Source: Bradyrhizobiaceae bacterium PARB1
Lineage (GTDB): Bacteria > Pseudomonadota > Alphaproteobacteria > Rhizobiales > Xanthobacteraceae
Length of the DNA stretch: 64,000 bases
Direction of reading: 5' to 3'
NCBI GenBank assembly: GCA_002256345.1
Contig: NKIY01000007.1
Location: 187,155 to 251,154 of the forward strand
The position numbers and the translations under genes were made by a program. The notes beneath the pieces were generated by a model. That model did not search any database and was not told where the DNA came from. It saw only the letters and a list, made by a program, of their open reading frames with translations. How positions within the stretch are numbered: position 1 is the first letter of the stretch; every line of letters begins with the position of its first letter. Positions 44,756 through 58,493 of the stretch are shown here, in pieces.

Positions 44756-45328
44756 TTACTCGGCGACCACTTCCGCATCGGTGCCAACGCGGCGCGACTG
44801 CAGGGTGGAAACCTTGAGGTTACGACGAGCGGCGACCGAACGCGGCGAATCCTGATGCTTCAGCGCGTCGAACGTGGCGCGAACCATGTTGTACGGATTC
44901 GACGAGCCGACCGACTTGGCGACCACGTCCTGGATGCCGAGCGTTTCGAACACGGCGCGCATCGGGCCGCCGGCGATGATGCCGGTACCGGCCGGCGCTG
45001 CACGCAGATACACGCGGCCCGCACCGTGGCGGCCGGCGATATCGTGATGCAGCGTGCGGCCTTCGCGCAGAGCGACGCGCGTCAGGTTGCGCTTGGCGCT
45101 GTCGGTTGCCTTGCGGATCGCTTCCGGAACTTCACGGGCCTTACCGTGACCGAAACCAACCCTGCCCTTCTGATCGCCGATGACGACCAGCGCGGCGAAG
45201 CCGAAACGCTTGCCGCCCTTAACGACCTTCGCCACACGGTTGATGTGGACGAGCTTGTCGACGAATTCGCTATCACGCTCTTCCCGGGGGCCCCGGTCGC
45301 GTCCGCCGCGTTCGCGTTCACCTGCCAT
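44756..45328 (-). CDS. rpsE: 30S ribosomal protein S5
   Basis: S5 lies at the mRNA entry channel and affects decoding accuracy. The 190-residue protein has a basic, Arg/Gly/Glu-rich N-terminus longer than in E. coli, then [18 protein letters not shown] (about 37-54) and [13 protein letters not shown] (about 66-78). The C-terminal domain has [23 protein letters not shown]. The ATG at 45328 (MAGERERG) follows GGAA; MENT at 45340 would add four residues. It is in the standard rplR-rpsE-rpmD order. Confidence 0.97.
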   Translation of the reverse strand: MAGERERGGRDRGPREERDSEFVDKLVHINRVAKVVKGGKRFGFAALVVIGDQKGRVGFGHGKAREVPEAIRKATDSAKRNLTRVALREGRTLHHDIAGRHGAGRVYLRAAPAGTGIIAGGPMRAVFETLGIQDVVAKSVGSSNPYNMVRATFDALKHQDSPRSVAARRNLKVSTLQSRRVGTDAEVVAE

Positions 45329-45393
45329 GGTGTTTTCCAATCTTTGCGAAGCTTTCGCTTCTGTGTCCGTTCAAATCAATGAGTGCCAAAGGC

Positions 45394-45756
45394 TTAGAAG
45401 CTCAGCCCGCCTTCGCGAGCGGCATCTGCCAGCGCCTTGACGCGACCGTGGTACAGATACTGACCACGATCGAAGATCACTTCCTTGACGCCATTCTTGA
45501 CGGCGCGCTCCGCGAGGAGCTTGCCGACGACCTGCGCCGCATCGATATCCGCTCCGGTCTTGCCACCGTCGCGAAGACCCTTCTCCAGCGACGAGGCAGA
45601 AGCCAGCGTCTCGCCCTTCAGGTCGTCGATGACCTGCGCGTAGATGTGCTTCGACGAACGGAACACCGACAGACGCGGACGACCATTGGCATTGCGGCGA
45701 ATGGCCAGACGAACGCGCTGCTTGCGCCGGGCATTCGTAATCTTGAGTTTCGACAT
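45394..45756 (-). CDS. rplR: 50S ribosomal protein L18
   Basis: L18 binds 5S rRNA with L5 and L25 to form the central protuberance. The 120-residue protein has a basic N-terminus, [20 protein letters not shown] (about 27-46), and the C-terminal [29 protein letters not shown]. These are all typical. It lies 11 bases after rplF. Confidence 0.98.
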   Translation of the reverse strand: MSKLKITNARRKQRVRLAIRRNANGRPRLSVFRSSKHIYAQVIDDLKGETLASASSLEKGLRDGGKTGADIDAAQVVGKLLAERAVKNGVKEVIFDRGQYLYHGRVKALADAAREGGLSF

Positions 45757-45767
45757 GACCCGCTCCG

Positions 45768-46301
45768 TTACTTCTTCTTGCCTTCCTTGCGGAAGATAAA
45801 TTCGTCGGAATAACGAACGCCCTTGCCCTTATAGGGCTCCGGCGGGCGATAGCTGCGGATCTCGGCCGCAACCTGACCGACGCGCTGCGAGTCGATACCG
45901 GCGACGTTGATCTCGGTCGGCTTCGGCACGGTGATCGTGATGCCTTCCGGGATCGCATAGACCACGTCGTGGCTGTAGCCGAGCGCGAGCTGCAGGTTCT
46001 TGCCCTGCAGCGCGGCGCGGTAACCGACGCCGGTGATCTCGAGCTTCTTCTCGAAGCCCTTGGTGACGCCTTCGACCAGATTGTTGATCTGGGCGCGAGC
46101 GGTGCCGTACAGCGAACGCGCGCGCTTGGTTTCCGAGCGCGGAGCGACGGTGATCTTGCCATCCTTCATCTCGACCGAGACGTCGTCGTGGACGATGAAC
46201 TGAAGAGCGCCCTTCGGGCCCTTCATCTTGACGGTCTGCCCTTCGACATTCGCGGTAACGCCAGAGGCGATCGCGACGGGCTTCTTGCCTACACGAGACA
46301 T
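45768..46301 (-). CDS. rplF: 50S ribosomal protein L6
   Basis: L6 stands near the sarcin-ricin loop and the factor-binding site, next to where EF-Tu and EF-G act. The 177-residue protein has two homologous domains. It starts [20 protein letters not shown] and shows [25 protein letters not shown] sequence and the near-C-terminal [17 protein letters not shown] signature. It lies 13 bases after rpsH. Confidence 0.98.
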   Translation of the reverse strand: MSRVGKKPVAIASGVTANVEGQTVKMKGPKGALQFIVHDDVSVEMKDGKITVAPRSETKRARSLYGTARAQINNLVEGVTKGFEKKLEITGVGYRAALQGKNLQLALGYSHDVVYAIPEGITITVPKPTEINVAGIDSQRVGQVAAEIRSYRPPEPYKGKGVRYSDEFIFRKEGKKK

Positions 46302-46314
46302 GAGCTATCCTTCC

Positions 46315-46713
46315 TCAGAACACCGTGAAGAGGACTTCGCCGCCCACATTCGCGTCGCGCGCGGCGTGGTCAGCCATGATCCCCTTCGGCGTCGACAGAA
46401 CCGAGATACCGAGGCCATTGCGGACGCGCGGCAGGTTCTTCACCGAGACATAAACGCGGCGGCCAGGCTTCGACACGCGAGAGATCTCGCGGATGACCGG
46501 CTCGCCATCGAAATACTTGAGTTCGATCTCGAGCTCAGAGCGGCCATTGGCATGCTCGATCGAGGCGAAGTCACGGATGTAACCTTCGCTCTTGAGAACT
46601 TCGAGCACGTTGGCGCGCATCTTCGAGCCCGGGGTCGAAACCTTGGACTTGGTACGCATCTGCGCGTTGCGGATGCGGGTGATGAGATCGCTGATCGGAT
46701 CGTGCGTGGACAT
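46315..46713 (-). CDS. rpsH: 30S ribosomal protein S8
   Basis: S8 binds helix 21 of 16S rRNA early in assembly; in E. coli it represses the spc operon by binding near rplE, so a similar control is possible here. The 132-residue protein starts [20 protein letters not shown] and ends with the conserved [20 protein letters not shown] block. It lies 14 bases after rpsN. Confidence 0.98.
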   Translation of the reverse strand: MSTHDPISDLITRIRNAQMRTKSKVSTPGSKMRANVLEVLKSEGYIRDFASIEHANGRSELEIELKYFDGEPVIREISRVSKPGRRVYVSVKNLPRVRNGLGISVLSTPKGIMADHAARDANVGGEVLFTVF

Positions 46714-46727
46714 CTGCGACCCTCCCT

Positions 46728-47033
46728 TTACCAGCTCGACTTCACGAGCCCGGGAACCAGGCCCTTGGAGCCGAGTTCACGCAGCGCGATACGGCTGAGC
46801 TTGTTGAGACGATAAACCGAGTGCGGACGACCGGTCACTTCGCAACGGTTCTGAACGCGAACCTGCGACGAGTTACGGGGCATCTCGGCCAGCTTCAGGG
46901 TAGCGGCGAACCGCTCTTCCATCGGCTTGTCCTTGTCGGCGATGATGGCTTTGAGACGCGCACGCTTCGGCGCAGCGTTCGCGGACATCTTCTTCCGACG
47001 GTTGTTCTTTTCGATTGAACTCTTCTTTGCCAT
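46728..47033 (-). CDS. rpsN: 30S ribosomal protein S14 (zinc-independent form)
   Basis: S14 helps to build the small-subunit head. At 101 residues this is the long form without a zinc ribbon: only one Cys occurs, in [17 protein letters not shown] (about 62-78), where zinc forms have paired CxxC motifs. The basic N-terminal [16 protein letters not shown] region is typical of alphaproteobacteria. It lies 43 bases after rplE. Confidence 0.98.
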   Translation of the reverse strand: MAKKSSIEKNNRRKKMSANAAPKRARLKAIIADKDKPMEERFAATLKLAEMPRNSSQVRVQNRCEVTGRPHSVYRLNKLSRIALRELGSKGLVPGLVKSSW

Positions 47034-47076
47034 GCTTGGCTCCTGGGTTACCGCGTTTGAACAGCTCGGAAGCTGC

Positions 47077-47636
<560 letters not shown>

Positions 47637-47637
<1 letters not shown>

Positions 47638-47945
47638 CAGATCTCTGCTCCCGAACGCTTGGCGACACGCACCTTGGTGCCGTCTGCCTGAATCTTGAAA
47701 CCAACGCGGGTCGCCTTGCCATCCTTATCGACGACGGCGATGTTGGACAGCTGGATCGGAGCCTCTTTCGAGATGATCCCGCCTTCCTGGTTCTGCGTCT
47801 GCTTCTGGTGACGCTTGACCAGGTTGACGCCGCGAACCAGCGCCTTGCCCTCGGTCGGGCGCACTTCGAACACTTCGCCGGTGCGACCCTTGTCGCGGCC
47901 GGTCAGCACGATGACCTTGTCACCCTTGCGGATCTTGGCAGCCAT
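47637..47945 (-). CDS. rplX: 50S ribosomal protein L24
   Basis: L24 is one of two assembly initiators of the large subunit. The 102-residue protein has the KOW motif [20 protein letters not shown] (about 4-23) and [19 protein letters not shown]. It shares single bases with rplN upstream and rplE downstream, so L14, L24 and L5 are translated in a tightly coupled group. Confidence 0.98.
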
Positions 47946-48313
47946 TACAGCACCTCCGGCGCGAGCGAAATGATCTTCATGTGGTTCTTGGCACGCAGTT
48001 CACGCGGCACGGGCCCGAAGATACGGGTACCGACCGGCTCGGACTGATTGTTGATCAGCACGGCGGCGTTGCGATCGAAGCGGATGACGGATCCGTCCGG
48101 ACGGCGGATGTCCTTGCGGACACGCACCACGACGGCCTTCATGACGTCGCCCTTCTTCACCTTCCCGCGCGGGATGGCTTCCTTGATCGAAACGACAATA
48201 ACGTCGCCAACGGATGCATAGCGGCGCTTGGATCCCCCAATCACCTTGATGCACATGACACGGCGTGCGCCTGAATTATCGGCCACGTCGAGGTTGGTCT
48301 GCATCTGAATCAT
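47945..48313 (-). CDS. rplN: 50S ribosomal protein L14
   Basis: L14 lies at the subunit interface and contacts helix 44 and L19; it is also the docking site of the silencing factor RsfS. The 122-residue protein starts [20 protein letters not shown] and has the [21 protein letters not shown] block. It begins 38 bases after rpsQ, the usual start of the spc group. Confidence 0.98.
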   Translation of the reverse strand: MIQMQTNLDVADNSGARRVMCIKVIGGSKRRYASVGDVIVVSIKEAIPRGKVKKGDVMKAVVVRVRKDIRRPDGSVIRFDRNAAVLINNQSEPVGTRIFGPVPRELRAKNHMKIISLAPEVL

Positions 48314-48351
48314 TGATGCACCTCGTCCTCTGATTATGCGCTAAGCGCGGA

Positions 48352-48597
48352 TTAAGCAGTTTTCTGTTCGCCCCGGACAACCGTCCAGCGCTTCAACTTC
48401 GAGATCGGCTTGCTCTCTTCGATCCACACGGTGTCGCCCGGCTTGAACTGGTTGTTCTCGTCGTGCGCGTGATAGTTCTTCGAGCGGCGAATGGTCTTCT
48501 TGTAGATCGGGTGGGTAAAGCGACGGTCAACGCGGACCACGATGGTCTTCGCCTGCTTGTCGCTGACGACCACGCCCTGCAGAGTACGTTTCGGCAT
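48352..48597 (-). CDS. rpsQ: 30S ribosomal protein S17
   Basis: S17 is a primary 16S rRNA-binding OB-fold protein. The 81-residue product starts [20 protein letters not shown] and has [21 protein letters not shown] (the conserved 'HP-Y-K' block at about 30-50). The ATG at 48597 gives the standard length; an in-frame extension upstream overlaps rpmC and is not coding. It is 10 bases after rpmC. Confidence 0.98.
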   Translation of the reverse strand: MPKRTLQGVVVSDKQAKTIVVRVDRRFTHPIYKKTIRRSKNYHAHDENNQFKPGDTVWIEESKPISKLKRWTVVRGEQKTA

Positions 48598-48607
48598 GTG
48601 CGGCCCC

Positions 48608-48817
48608 TTACTTCGACTTGCCGTCGCGCTTCTGCGCGGCGATGGTCTTGATACGTGCGATGTCGCGGCGAGCTTCACGCAGGCGCGACGTGTTCTCCAG
48701 CTGCCCGGTGGCGCGCTGGAAACGCAGGTTGAAGCGCTCTTTCTTCAGGTTGAGGACGGCGTCGTCCATCTGGTCCTGGCTCATAGCGCGGATATCGCTG
48801 GTCTTCATTTCAGCCAT
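48608..48817 (-). CDS. rpmC: 50S ribosomal protein L29
   Basis: L29 sits at the peptide tunnel exit near the trigger-factor and SRP docking site on L23. The 69-residue protein is two antiparallel helices with [25 protein letters not shown] sequence (about 24-43) and [17 protein letters not shown] basic end. It is 10 bases after rplP. Confidence 0.97.
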   Translation of the reverse strand: MAEMKTSDIRAMSQDQMDDAVLNLKKERFNLRFQRATGQLENTSRLREARRDIARIKTIAAQKRDGKSK

Positions 48818-48827
48818 GGCTCAATCC

Positions 48828-49241
48828 TTACTCGGCAATACGCGACACGAAACGCGTCTTGATCGGCAGCTTGGCGGCGGCGAGCGTCATCGCTTCCTTC
48901 GCGATCTGCGGCGTCACGCCGTCGATCTCGAAAATCAGCTTGCCCGGCTTCACGCGAGCCACCCACAATTCCGGCGAACCCTTGCCCGAGCCCATGCGGA
49001 CTTCGGCAGGCTTCTTCGACACCGGAAGATCCGGGAAAATACGGATCCACACGCGGCCGGCGCGCTTCATGTGACGGGTCAGTGCACGGCGAGCAGCTTC
49101 GATCTGACGTGCGGTGATCCGCTCAGGGGCCATCGCCTTCAGGCCGAACTGGCCGTAAGCCAGTGTCGCGCCAGACGACGCAACGCCGTGGATACGGCCC
49201 TTGTGCGCCTTGCGGAACTTGGTCTTCTTTGGTTGCATCAT
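48828..49241 (-). CDS. rplP: 50S ribosomal protein L16
   Basis: L16 contacts A-site tRNA and organises the peptidyl-transferase region. The 137-residue protein starts [20 protein letters not shown] and has [21 protein letters not shown] (about 33-53) and [19 protein letters not shown]. The loop around residue 81, target of the YcfD-type hydroxylase, reads RMGSGKG. It lies 32 bases after rpsC. Confidence 0.98.
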   Translation of the reverse strand: MMQPKKTKFRKAHKGRIHGVASSGATLAYGQFGLKAMAPERITARQIEAARRALTRHMKRAGRVWIRIFPDLPVSKKPAEVRMGSGKGSPELWVARVKPGKLIFEIDGVTPQIAKEAMTLAAAKLPIKTRFVSRIAE

Positions 49242-49273
49242 GGCTTAACGCCTCAATCCCTATAATTTAACGC

Positions 49274-49972
49274 TCAGGCAGCGTCGCGGCGCGGACGACC
49301 GGAGTCGCCTTCAGCCATACGCTTGTCCTGGGCCATCGGATCGTGCTCGAGGATCTCACCCTTGAAGATCCAGACCTTGACGCCGCAGGTGCCGAAGGTC
49401 GTGAACGCGGTACCTACACCGTAATCGATGTCGGCGCGCAGCGTGTGCAGCGGCACGCGACCTTCGCGATACCATTCCATACGTGCGATTTCTGCACCGC
49501 CCAGACGACCCGAGCAGTTGATACGGATGCCCTCGGCGCCGAGACGCATCGCCGACTGAACGGCGCGCTTCATGGCGCGGCGGAACGCAACGCGGCGCTC
49601 GAGCTGCTGCGCGATCGACTCGGCGACCAGGGTCGCGTCGAGCTCCGGCTTGCGGATTTCGACGATGTTGATCACGACGTCGGACGAGGTGATGTCGGCA
49701 ACCTTCTTGCGAAGCTTGTCGATGTCAGCGCCCTTCTTGCCGATCACGACACCCGGACGAGCCGACTGGATCGTCACGCGGCACTTCTTGTGCGGGCGCT
49801 CGATGATGATCTTGGCGACAGCCGCCTGCTTGAGCTCCTTGTGCAGGATCTCACGGATCTTGATGTCTTCGTGCAGCAGCTTGCCGTACTCGTTCTTGCC
49901 GGCATACCAGCGAGAATCCCAGGTACGGTTGATGCCGAGGCGCAGACCGATTGGATTGATCTTTTGACCCAT
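49274..49972 (-). CDS. rpsC: 30S ribosomal protein S3
   Basis: S3 lies at the mRNA entry tunnel and takes part in helicase activity. The 232-residue protein has the N-terminal [20 protein letters not shown], a type II KH domain with [16 protein letters not shown] (GKKG loop, about 72-87), and the C-terminal domain with [21 protein letters not shown]. The extra C-terminal 20 residues ([10 protein letters not shown] end) are charged. It is 15 bases after rplV. Confidence 0.98.
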   Translation of the reverse strand: MGQKINPIGLRLGINRTWDSRWYAGKNEYGKLLHEDIKIREILHKELKQAAVAKIIIERPHKKCRVTIQSARPGVVIGKKGADIDKLRKKVADITSSDVVINIVEIRKPELDATLVAESIAQQLERRVAFRRAMKRAVQSAMRLGAEGIRINCSGRLGGAEIARMEWYREGRVPLHTLRADIDYGVGTAFTTFGTCGVKVWIFKGEILEHDPMAQDKRMAEGDSGRPRRDAA

Positions 49973-49987
49973 CTTACTCTCCTGCCC

Positions 49988-50371
49988 TTACGCTGCTTCA
50001 GCTTCGACCTGACGAACAACGATCGTCAGCTGCGCGAACGGCTTAAAGATACGCCCCGAACGACCACGGCCGCGCGGCGAGAAACGCTTCATGACAATGC
50101 CCTTGCCAACATGAGCCTCGGAGACGATCAGCGCGTCAACGTCGAGGTCGTGATTGTTCTCGGCGTTTGCGATCGCCGATTCGAGGCACTTCTTTACATC
50201 AACTGCGATCCGCTTGCGCGAAAATTGCAGGTCAGCGAGGGCTGCCGAAGCCTTTCGACCACGGATCATCTGCGCCACCAAGTTCAACTTCTGCGGGCTG
50301 ACGCGCAGCATGCGGGCGATTGCCTTGGCTTCGTTATCCGGGAGAACCCGTTCGCGCTTTGGTTTGCTCAT
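49988..50371 (-). CDS. rplV: 50S ribosomal protein L22
   Basis: L22 extends a beta hairpin into the exit tunnel, where it contributes to macrolide sensitivity and nascent-chain stalling. The 127-residue protein has [20 protein letters not shown] (about 22-41) and the hairpin region around [18 protein letters not shown]. No deletion in the hairpin is visible. It is 11 bases after rpsS. Confidence 0.98.
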   Translation of the reverse strand: MSKPKRERVLPDNEAKAIARMLRVSPQKLNLVAQMIRGRKASAALADLQFSRKRIAVDVKKCLESAIANAENNHDLDVDALIVSEAHVGKGIVMKRFSPRGRGRSGRIFKPFAQLTIVVRQVEAEAA

Positions 50372-50382
50372 AGCTGTGCGCC

Positions 50383-50658
50383 TTACTTCTTGGACTTCTT
50401 GTCGCCCGCGTGGCCATGGAAGGTACGGGTCGGCGAGAACTCGCCGAACTTGTGACCCACCATTTCCTCGCTGATAGCGACAGGAACGTGCTTCTGACCA
50501 TTGTAGACGCCGAAGGTCAGTCCGACGAACTGCGGCAGGATCGTCGAGCGACGGCTCCAGATCTTGATCACTTCATGACGGCCAGACGAACGAGCGGCAT
50601 CTGCCTTCTTGAGCAGAGAACCCTCAACGAACGGGCCTTTCCAGACTGAACGAACCAT
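50383..50658 (-). CDS. rpsS: 30S ribosomal protein S19
   Basis: S19 is in the small-subunit head and works with S13. The 91-residue protein starts [19 protein letters not shown] and has [28 protein letters not shown] sequence and [15 protein letters not shown] (about 69-83). It is 12 bases from rplB and rplV on either side. Confidence 0.98.
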   Translation of the reverse strand: MVRSVWKGPFVEGSLLKKADAARSSGRHEVIKIWSRRSTILPQFVGLTFGVYNGQKHVPVAISEEMVGHKFGEFSPTRTFHGHAGDKKSKK

Positions 50659-50670
50659 GTCCGGCGATCC

Positions 50671-51504
50671 TTACTTCTTCCGCTTGTGGCGGCTGATGAG
50701 AATGAACTTGTCTGTCGACTTGTTCGAACGTGTCTTCTTGCCCTTGGTCGGCTTGCCCCACGGGGTGACCGGATGACGGCCGCCCGAGGTACGACCTTCA
50801 CCACCACCGTGCGGATGGTCGATCGGGTTCATGACGACGCCGCGGTTATGCGGACGCCAGCCGAGCCAGCGGGTACGACCGGCCTTGCCGATCGAGATAT
50901 TCATGTGATCCGGGTTCGACACAGCGCCGATGGTGGCGGTGCAGCGACCGTGAACCAGGCGCTGTTCGCCCGAGTTCAGACGGATGATCACGTAGTCATG
51001 GTCACGGCCGACCAGCTGGGCATAAGTGCCAGCCGAACGGGCGATCTGACCGCCCTTGCCGATCTTCATTTCGACGTTATGCACGATCGTGCCGATCGGC
51101 ATGTTGCCCAGCGGCATGACATTGCCCGGCTTCACGTCGACATAGTTGCCGGCAATCACGGTATCGCCGACCGCCAGACGCTGCGGCGCCAGGATGTAGG
51201 ACAGCTCGCCGTCCTCATACTTGATCAGCGCGATGAACGCGGTGCGGTTCGGATCGTATTCCAGGCGCTCGACCTTCGCCGGAACGTCCAGCTTGGTGCG
51301 CTTGAAATCCACCACGCGGTACGACTTCTTGTGGCCACCGCCACGGAAGCGCACGGTGATGCGACCGGTGTTGTTACGACCGCCTGCCGAGTGCTTACCT
51401 TCGGTCAGCGACTTGACCGGCTTGCCCTTGTAGAGCGCCGAACGATCGACCATGACCAACTGGCGCTGGCCGGGCGTCGTGGGATTGAATGTCTTAAGTG
51501 CCAT
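50671..51504 (-). CDS. rplB: 50S ribosomal protein L2
   Basis: L2 is essential for subunit joining and peptidyl transfer. The 277-residue protein has [20 protein letters not shown] (about 44-63) and the C-terminal signature [18 protein letters not shown] with the conserved His of DHPHGGG (about 227-233). It ends HKRKK. It is 12 bases after rplW. Confidence 0.98.
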   Translation of the reverse strand: MALKTFNPTTPGQRQLVMVDRSALYKGKPVKSLTEGKHSAGGRNNTGRITVRFRGGGHKKSYRVVDFKRTKLDVPAKVERLEYDPNRTAFIALIKYEDGELSYILAPQRLAVGDTVIAGNYVDVKPGNVMPLGNMPIGTIVHNVEMKIGKGGQIARSAGTYAQLVGRDHDYVIIRLNSGEQRLVHGRCTATIGAVSNPDHMNISIGKAGRTRWLGWRPHNRGVVMNPIDHPHGGGEGRTSGGRHPVTPWGKPTKGKKTRSNKSTDKFILISRHKRKK

Positions 51505-51516
51505 TGCTCGTCGCCC

Positions 51517-51816
51517 TTATAGACCGGTCGTGACGTCGATGCGGTGGCCGTCTTCGAGAGTGACGACTGCACGCTTGACATCAGACTGCGAACCGAAAGT
51601 GCCGCGGAAGGCCTTGACCTTGCCCTTGCGCACCAGCGTGTTCACGCTCTTCACCTTGACGTCGAACAGCTTTTCGACGGCTTCCTTGATCTGCGGCTTG
51701 GTAGCCTTGCCAGAGACCTTGAACACGACCTTGTTGAACTCGGACGCGGTGGTCGCCTTTTCGGTGATCACCGGGGCCACGATCACGTCGTAATGGCGCG
51801 GATCGATATTCTTCAT
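51517..51816 (-). CDS. rplW: 50S ribosomal protein L23
   Basis: L23 forms the main docking site for trigger factor and SRP at the tunnel exit. The 99-residue protein has [20 protein letters not shown] at the start, the [20 protein letters not shown] core (about 39-58), and ends with a basic strand. Its start overlaps the rplD stop by four bases (ATGA), so translation is coupled. Confidence 0.98.
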   Translation of the reverse strand: MKNIDPRHYDVIVAPVITEKATTASEFNKVVFKVSGKATKPQIKEAVEKLFDVKVKSVNTLVRKGKVKAFRGTFGSQSDVKRAVVTLEDGHRIDVTTGL

Positions 51817-52433
51817 TTGAAGCGCGCCTCCAACGCATCAAGCGCCGCCTTGGTCAGAACCAGCTTCTGACGACGCAGAATGTCATAGACGTTGATGCCC
51901 TGGATCGGGAGCACGTCAATGTTCGGAATGTTACGGGCCGCCTGAGCGAAACCGACATGCAGCTCGGCGCCGTCGATGATCAGCGCATTGGTCAGGCCGA
52001 GACCCGAGAAATGACCGAGCAGAGCCTTGGTCTTCGCGGCCTCGAGGGTCGCGTTGTCCAGCACGATCAGCGAGCCGTCCTTGGCCTTGGCCGAGAGGGC
52101 ATGCTTGAGCGCGAGGGCACGGACCTTCTTCGGCAGATCGGTCGCATGCGAGCGAACGACCGGACCGAAGGCGCGGCCACCGCCACGGAACTGCGGCACG
52201 CGGGCCGAGCCGTGACGAGCACCGCCGGTGCCCTTCTGCTTGTACATCTTCTTGCCGGTACGCGCGATCTCAGCACGGCCCTTGGCCTTGTGGGTGCCAG
52301 CCTGGCGCTTGGCCAGCTGCCAGTTGACGCAGCGCTGGATCAGATCCTTGCGAACGTCGAGACCGAAGATGGCCTCGTTAAGTTCGACCGAACCCGCGTC
52401 CTTGCCCTCAAGCGTGGTGACGTTCAGTTTCAT
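51813..52433 (-). CDS. rplD: 50S ribosomal protein L4
   Basis: L4 lines the exit tunnel with L22. In E. coli it also represses the S10 operon at transcription and translation, which may not apply in this group. The 206-residue protein has the loop [26 protein letters not shown] (about 45-66), [17 protein letters not shown] and the C-terminal helix [15 protein letters not shown]. The ATG at 52433 is one base from the rplC stop; a further upstream in-frame ATG overlaps rplC. Confidence 0.97.
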   Translation of the reverse strand: MKLNVTTLEGKDAGSVELNEAIFGLDVRKDLIQRCVNWQLAKRQAGTHKAKGRAEIARTGKKMYKQKGTGGARHGSARVPQFRGGGRAFGPVVRSHATDLPKKVRALALKHALSAKAKDGSLIVLDNATLEAAKTKALLGHFSGLGLTNALIIDGAELHVGFAQAARNIPNIDVLPIQGINVYDILRRQKLVLTKAALDALEARFK

Positions 52434-52434
52434 C

Positions 52435-53157
52435 TCACGCTCCTTCCTGCTCAGCAGCCGGTGCCTCAGCAGCACCCTCACCTGCCAGCTTGAACTTGCC
52501 GGGCTTCGGCGCGTCCTTCGGCAGTTCCTTCTTCACGGCGTCGCGGACCGAGATCCAGCCGCCCTTGGAGCCGGGAACGGCGCCTTCGACGAGGATCAGG
52601 CCACGCTCGACATCGAGCTGCACAACACGCAGGTTCAGCGTGGTGATGCGATCGACACCCATGTGACCGGGCATCTTCTTATTCTTGAAGGTCTTGCCCG
52701 GGTCCTGACGGCCACCGGTCGAACCGATCGAACGATGCGAAACCGACACACCGTGCGTGGCGCGAAGACCGCCGAAGTTCCAGCGCTTCATACCGCCGGC
52801 AAAACCCTTACCGACCGAGGTGCCGGTGACGTCGACGAACTGGCCGACGACGAAGTGGTCAGCCTGGATCTCGGCGCCGACTGGGAGCAGCGCGTCTTCC
52901 GACACGCGGAACTCGGCGACCTTGCGCTTCGGCTCGACATTGGCGACCGCGAACTGTCCGCGTTCGGCCTTGGGCATATAGACGGTCTTACGCGAGCCCG
53001 AACCGAGCTGCAGAGCGACATAGCCGTTCTTCTCGGTGGTGCGATGACCCAGCACCTGGCAATTGCCAAGCTTCAGAACGGTCACGGGGATATGTTCGCC
53101 GGCCTCTGTAAAGACCCGCGTCATTCCGACCTTCTGTGCGATCACTCCGGAGCGCAT
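52435..53157 (-). CDS. rplC: 50S ribosomal protein L3
   Basis: L3 is an assembly initiator whose loop reaches close to the peptidyl-transferase centre. The 240-residue protein begins [20 protein letters not shown] and has [21 protein letters not shown] (about 120-140), with the loop Gln methylated by PrmB in relatives appearing in [10 protein letters not shown]. An Ala/Glu/Pro-rich tail of about 20 residues is typical of alphaproteobacteria. It is 52 bases after rpsJ. Confidence 0.98.
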   Translation of the reverse strand: MRSGVIAQKVGMTRVFTEAGEHIPVTVLKLGNCQVLGHRTTEKNGYVALQLGSGSRKTVYMPKAERGQFAVANVEPKRKVAEFRVSEDALLPVGAEIQADHFVVGQFVDVTGTSVGKGFAGGMKRWNFGGLRATHGVSVSHRSIGSTGGRQDPGKTFKNKKMPGHMGVDRITTLNLRVVQLDVERGLILVEGAVPGSKGGWISVRDAVKKELPKDAPKPGKFKLAGEGAAEAPAAEQEGA

Positions 53158-53209
53158 CGGCGTGCTTCCTGTTCTTTCTGTCCGTTTGACCGGACGGGAC
53201 TAAAAAATC

Positions 53210-53518
53210 TTAGAGCTTGATTTCGACGTCAACGCCGGCGGCCAGATCGAGCTTCATCAAAGCATCGACGGTCTGCGGGGTCGGGTCGACGATGTCGAGA
53301 AGGCGCTTGTGGGTGCGCATCTCGAACTGCTCGCGGCTCTTCTTGTCGACGTGCGGCGAACGGTTGACCGTGAACTTCTCGATACGCGTGGGCAGCGGGA
53401 TCGGTCCGCGGACCTGTGCACCCGTGCGCTTCGCCGTGTTCACGATCTCGCGGGTCGACGTATCGAGGATGCGATGGTCGAACGCCTTGAGTCGAATGCG
53501 GATATTCTGGCCGTTCAT
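53210..53518 (-). CDS. rpsJ: 30S ribosomal protein S10
   Basis: S10 belongs to the small-subunit head; with NusB it also forms the BoxA-binding antitermination heterodimer. The 102-residue protein has [20 protein letters not shown] (about 4-23) and [26 protein letters not shown] loop. It follows tuf after 83 bases, which hold an inverted repeat. Confidence 0.98.
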
Positions 53519-53538
53519 TGCCGTATTCTTTCTTTAGT

Positions 53539-53589
53539 GAGTGGCGAGTAGCGAATAGCGAATGGTGACCCACCCGCTACTCGCCATTC
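53539..53589. repeat. Inverted repeat in the tuf-rpsJ spacer
   Basis: GAGTGGCGAGTAGCG (53539-53553) and CGCTACTCGCCATTC (53575-53589) pair with one mismatch. Between them lies AATAGCGAATGG, which repeats part of the arm. The GAGTAGCGA core is shared with the hairpin at 40902-40934. It fills most of the spacer and could lower read-through from tuf into rpsJ. Confidence 0.7.
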
Positions 53590-53601
53590 CCTATCGCATA
53601 C

Positions 53602-54792
<1,191 letters not shown>

Positions 54793-54831
54793 TTGACTCT
54801 CCGTTCAATCGTTGACTGCCGTCAACGACAA

Positions 54832-56904
<2,073 letters not shown>

Positions 56905-56934
56905 GAGACTGTTCCTTAGATTCCGTTGATCGCC

Positions 56935-57420
<486 letters not shown>

Positions 57421-57792
57421 TTACTTCGGACGCTTCGCGCCGTACTTCGAACGACGCTGCTTACGGTTCTTGACGCCCTGGGTATCCAGCACGCCGCGGA
57501 GGATGTGGTAGCGCACGCCGGGCAAGTCCTTGACGCGACCGCCGCGGATCATGACCACCGAGTGCTCCTGCAGGTTATGGCCCTCACCCGGGATGTAGCC
57601 GATCACCTCGAAGCCGTTGGTCAGGCGCACCTTGGCGACCTTACGAAGCGCCGAGTTCGGCTTCTTCGGGGTCGTGGTGTAGACGCGCGTGCACACGCCG
57701 CGCTTCTGCGGCGACTGCTGCAGCGCCGGCACCTTCTTACGCGACTTCTGCACTTCACGCGGATTTGCGATCAGCTGGTTGATCGTCGGCAT
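57421..57792 (-). CDS. rpsL: 30S ribosomal protein S12
   Basis: S12 shapes the decoding site; changes at its conserved lysines give streptomycin resistance. The 123-residue protein starts [20 protein letters not shown] and has [18 protein letters not shown] (about 40-57, with the wild-type Lys of TPKKPNSA) and [14 protein letters not shown] (about 85-98). No resistance substitution is evident by eye. The ATG at 57792 gives the standard length; the open frame upstream to 57954 is leader, not coding. It is the first gene of the super-operon. Confidence 0.99.
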   Translation of the reverse strand: MPTINQLIANPREVQKSRKKVPALQQSPQKRGVCTRVYTTTPKKPNSALRKVAKVRLTNGFEVIGYIPGEGHNLQEHSVVMIRGGRVKDLPGVRYHILRGVLDTQGVKNRKQRRSKYGAKRPK

Positions 57793-58493
57793 GCAGCCTT
57801 CACCCTTTAGTTCACGCGAGAACCTTGAATGGCTCCGCAAATTTCTTCTCGGGACTAGCCGCCCCGCACGGCCCGCTCGACGCGAATCAAATACCCGCGC
57901 AAAGCGAAATCGCGCCAACCACTCATCGCTGAGCGGAAAGCGCTTCGACGCCACAGAGGACCGCGATTCCGAGCCGTTCAGCGTTCGCTGTCCGGCCCGC
58001 CACCGAGGTCATGCATCCGAATTCACTCTCAAGAGGACGAGCTCAAGAGAACCAAAATCGTCCTGGCATTGCCTAGCTATCATCGACAGCGTTTGAGCGG
58101 CATTCGTCGAGGTTGGTGCCCGTCCGGCGCCTGAAAAAGGGCCTTCGGGTGTTCCGTTCCGACGCTGGCGTAGCTCACCGCCTGTCGTTAAGTGGGCGCC
58201 TTGTATAATCGAGAGATGATGAAGTCAAGCAAAACGATAAGCGAAGAAACGCCTCTGGCACTTGCGGATTTTGCATTTCGCCGATGCTCTTCGGGCGATG
58301 AATTGTGACAACGTTCACGCCTTCCCTCGCTCCAATCCGAATCTCCCGCACATCGTCGCGGCCATATTATATCCGGGTAAAATATGAATAGAAACAATTC
58401 TCCACAACTTAGGCCTGAAGGCGAATTTCGAAACTAAGCCTTTATTTGCCATTAGCAGCGCAAAAATCGCGATCTACGGCCACGGAATCTCTC
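57793..58493. other. 700-base divergent spacer with the str-operon leader
   Basis: This gap separates rpsL (minus) from the FAD oxidoreductase (plus). If the promoter at 58202-58229 is used, the rpsL messenger has a leader of about 400 bases. The leader is GC-rich, while 58190-58460 is AT-rich. I see no tRNA, no rRNA fragment and no supported small gene. rpoB and rpoC, which often precede rpsL, are not here. Confidence 0.6.
58202..58229 (-). promoter_or_regulatory. Sigma-70 promoter candidate for the ribosomal super-operon
   Basis: On the minus strand CTTGAC (58224-58229) is followed after 16 bases by TATACA (58202-58207), close to the alphaproteobacterial housekeeping consensus CTTGAC-N17-CTATAT. 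GGGCGCC downstream would lie near the start of transcription. It is the best -35/-10 pair in the spacer and points to rpsL. Confidence 0.6.
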
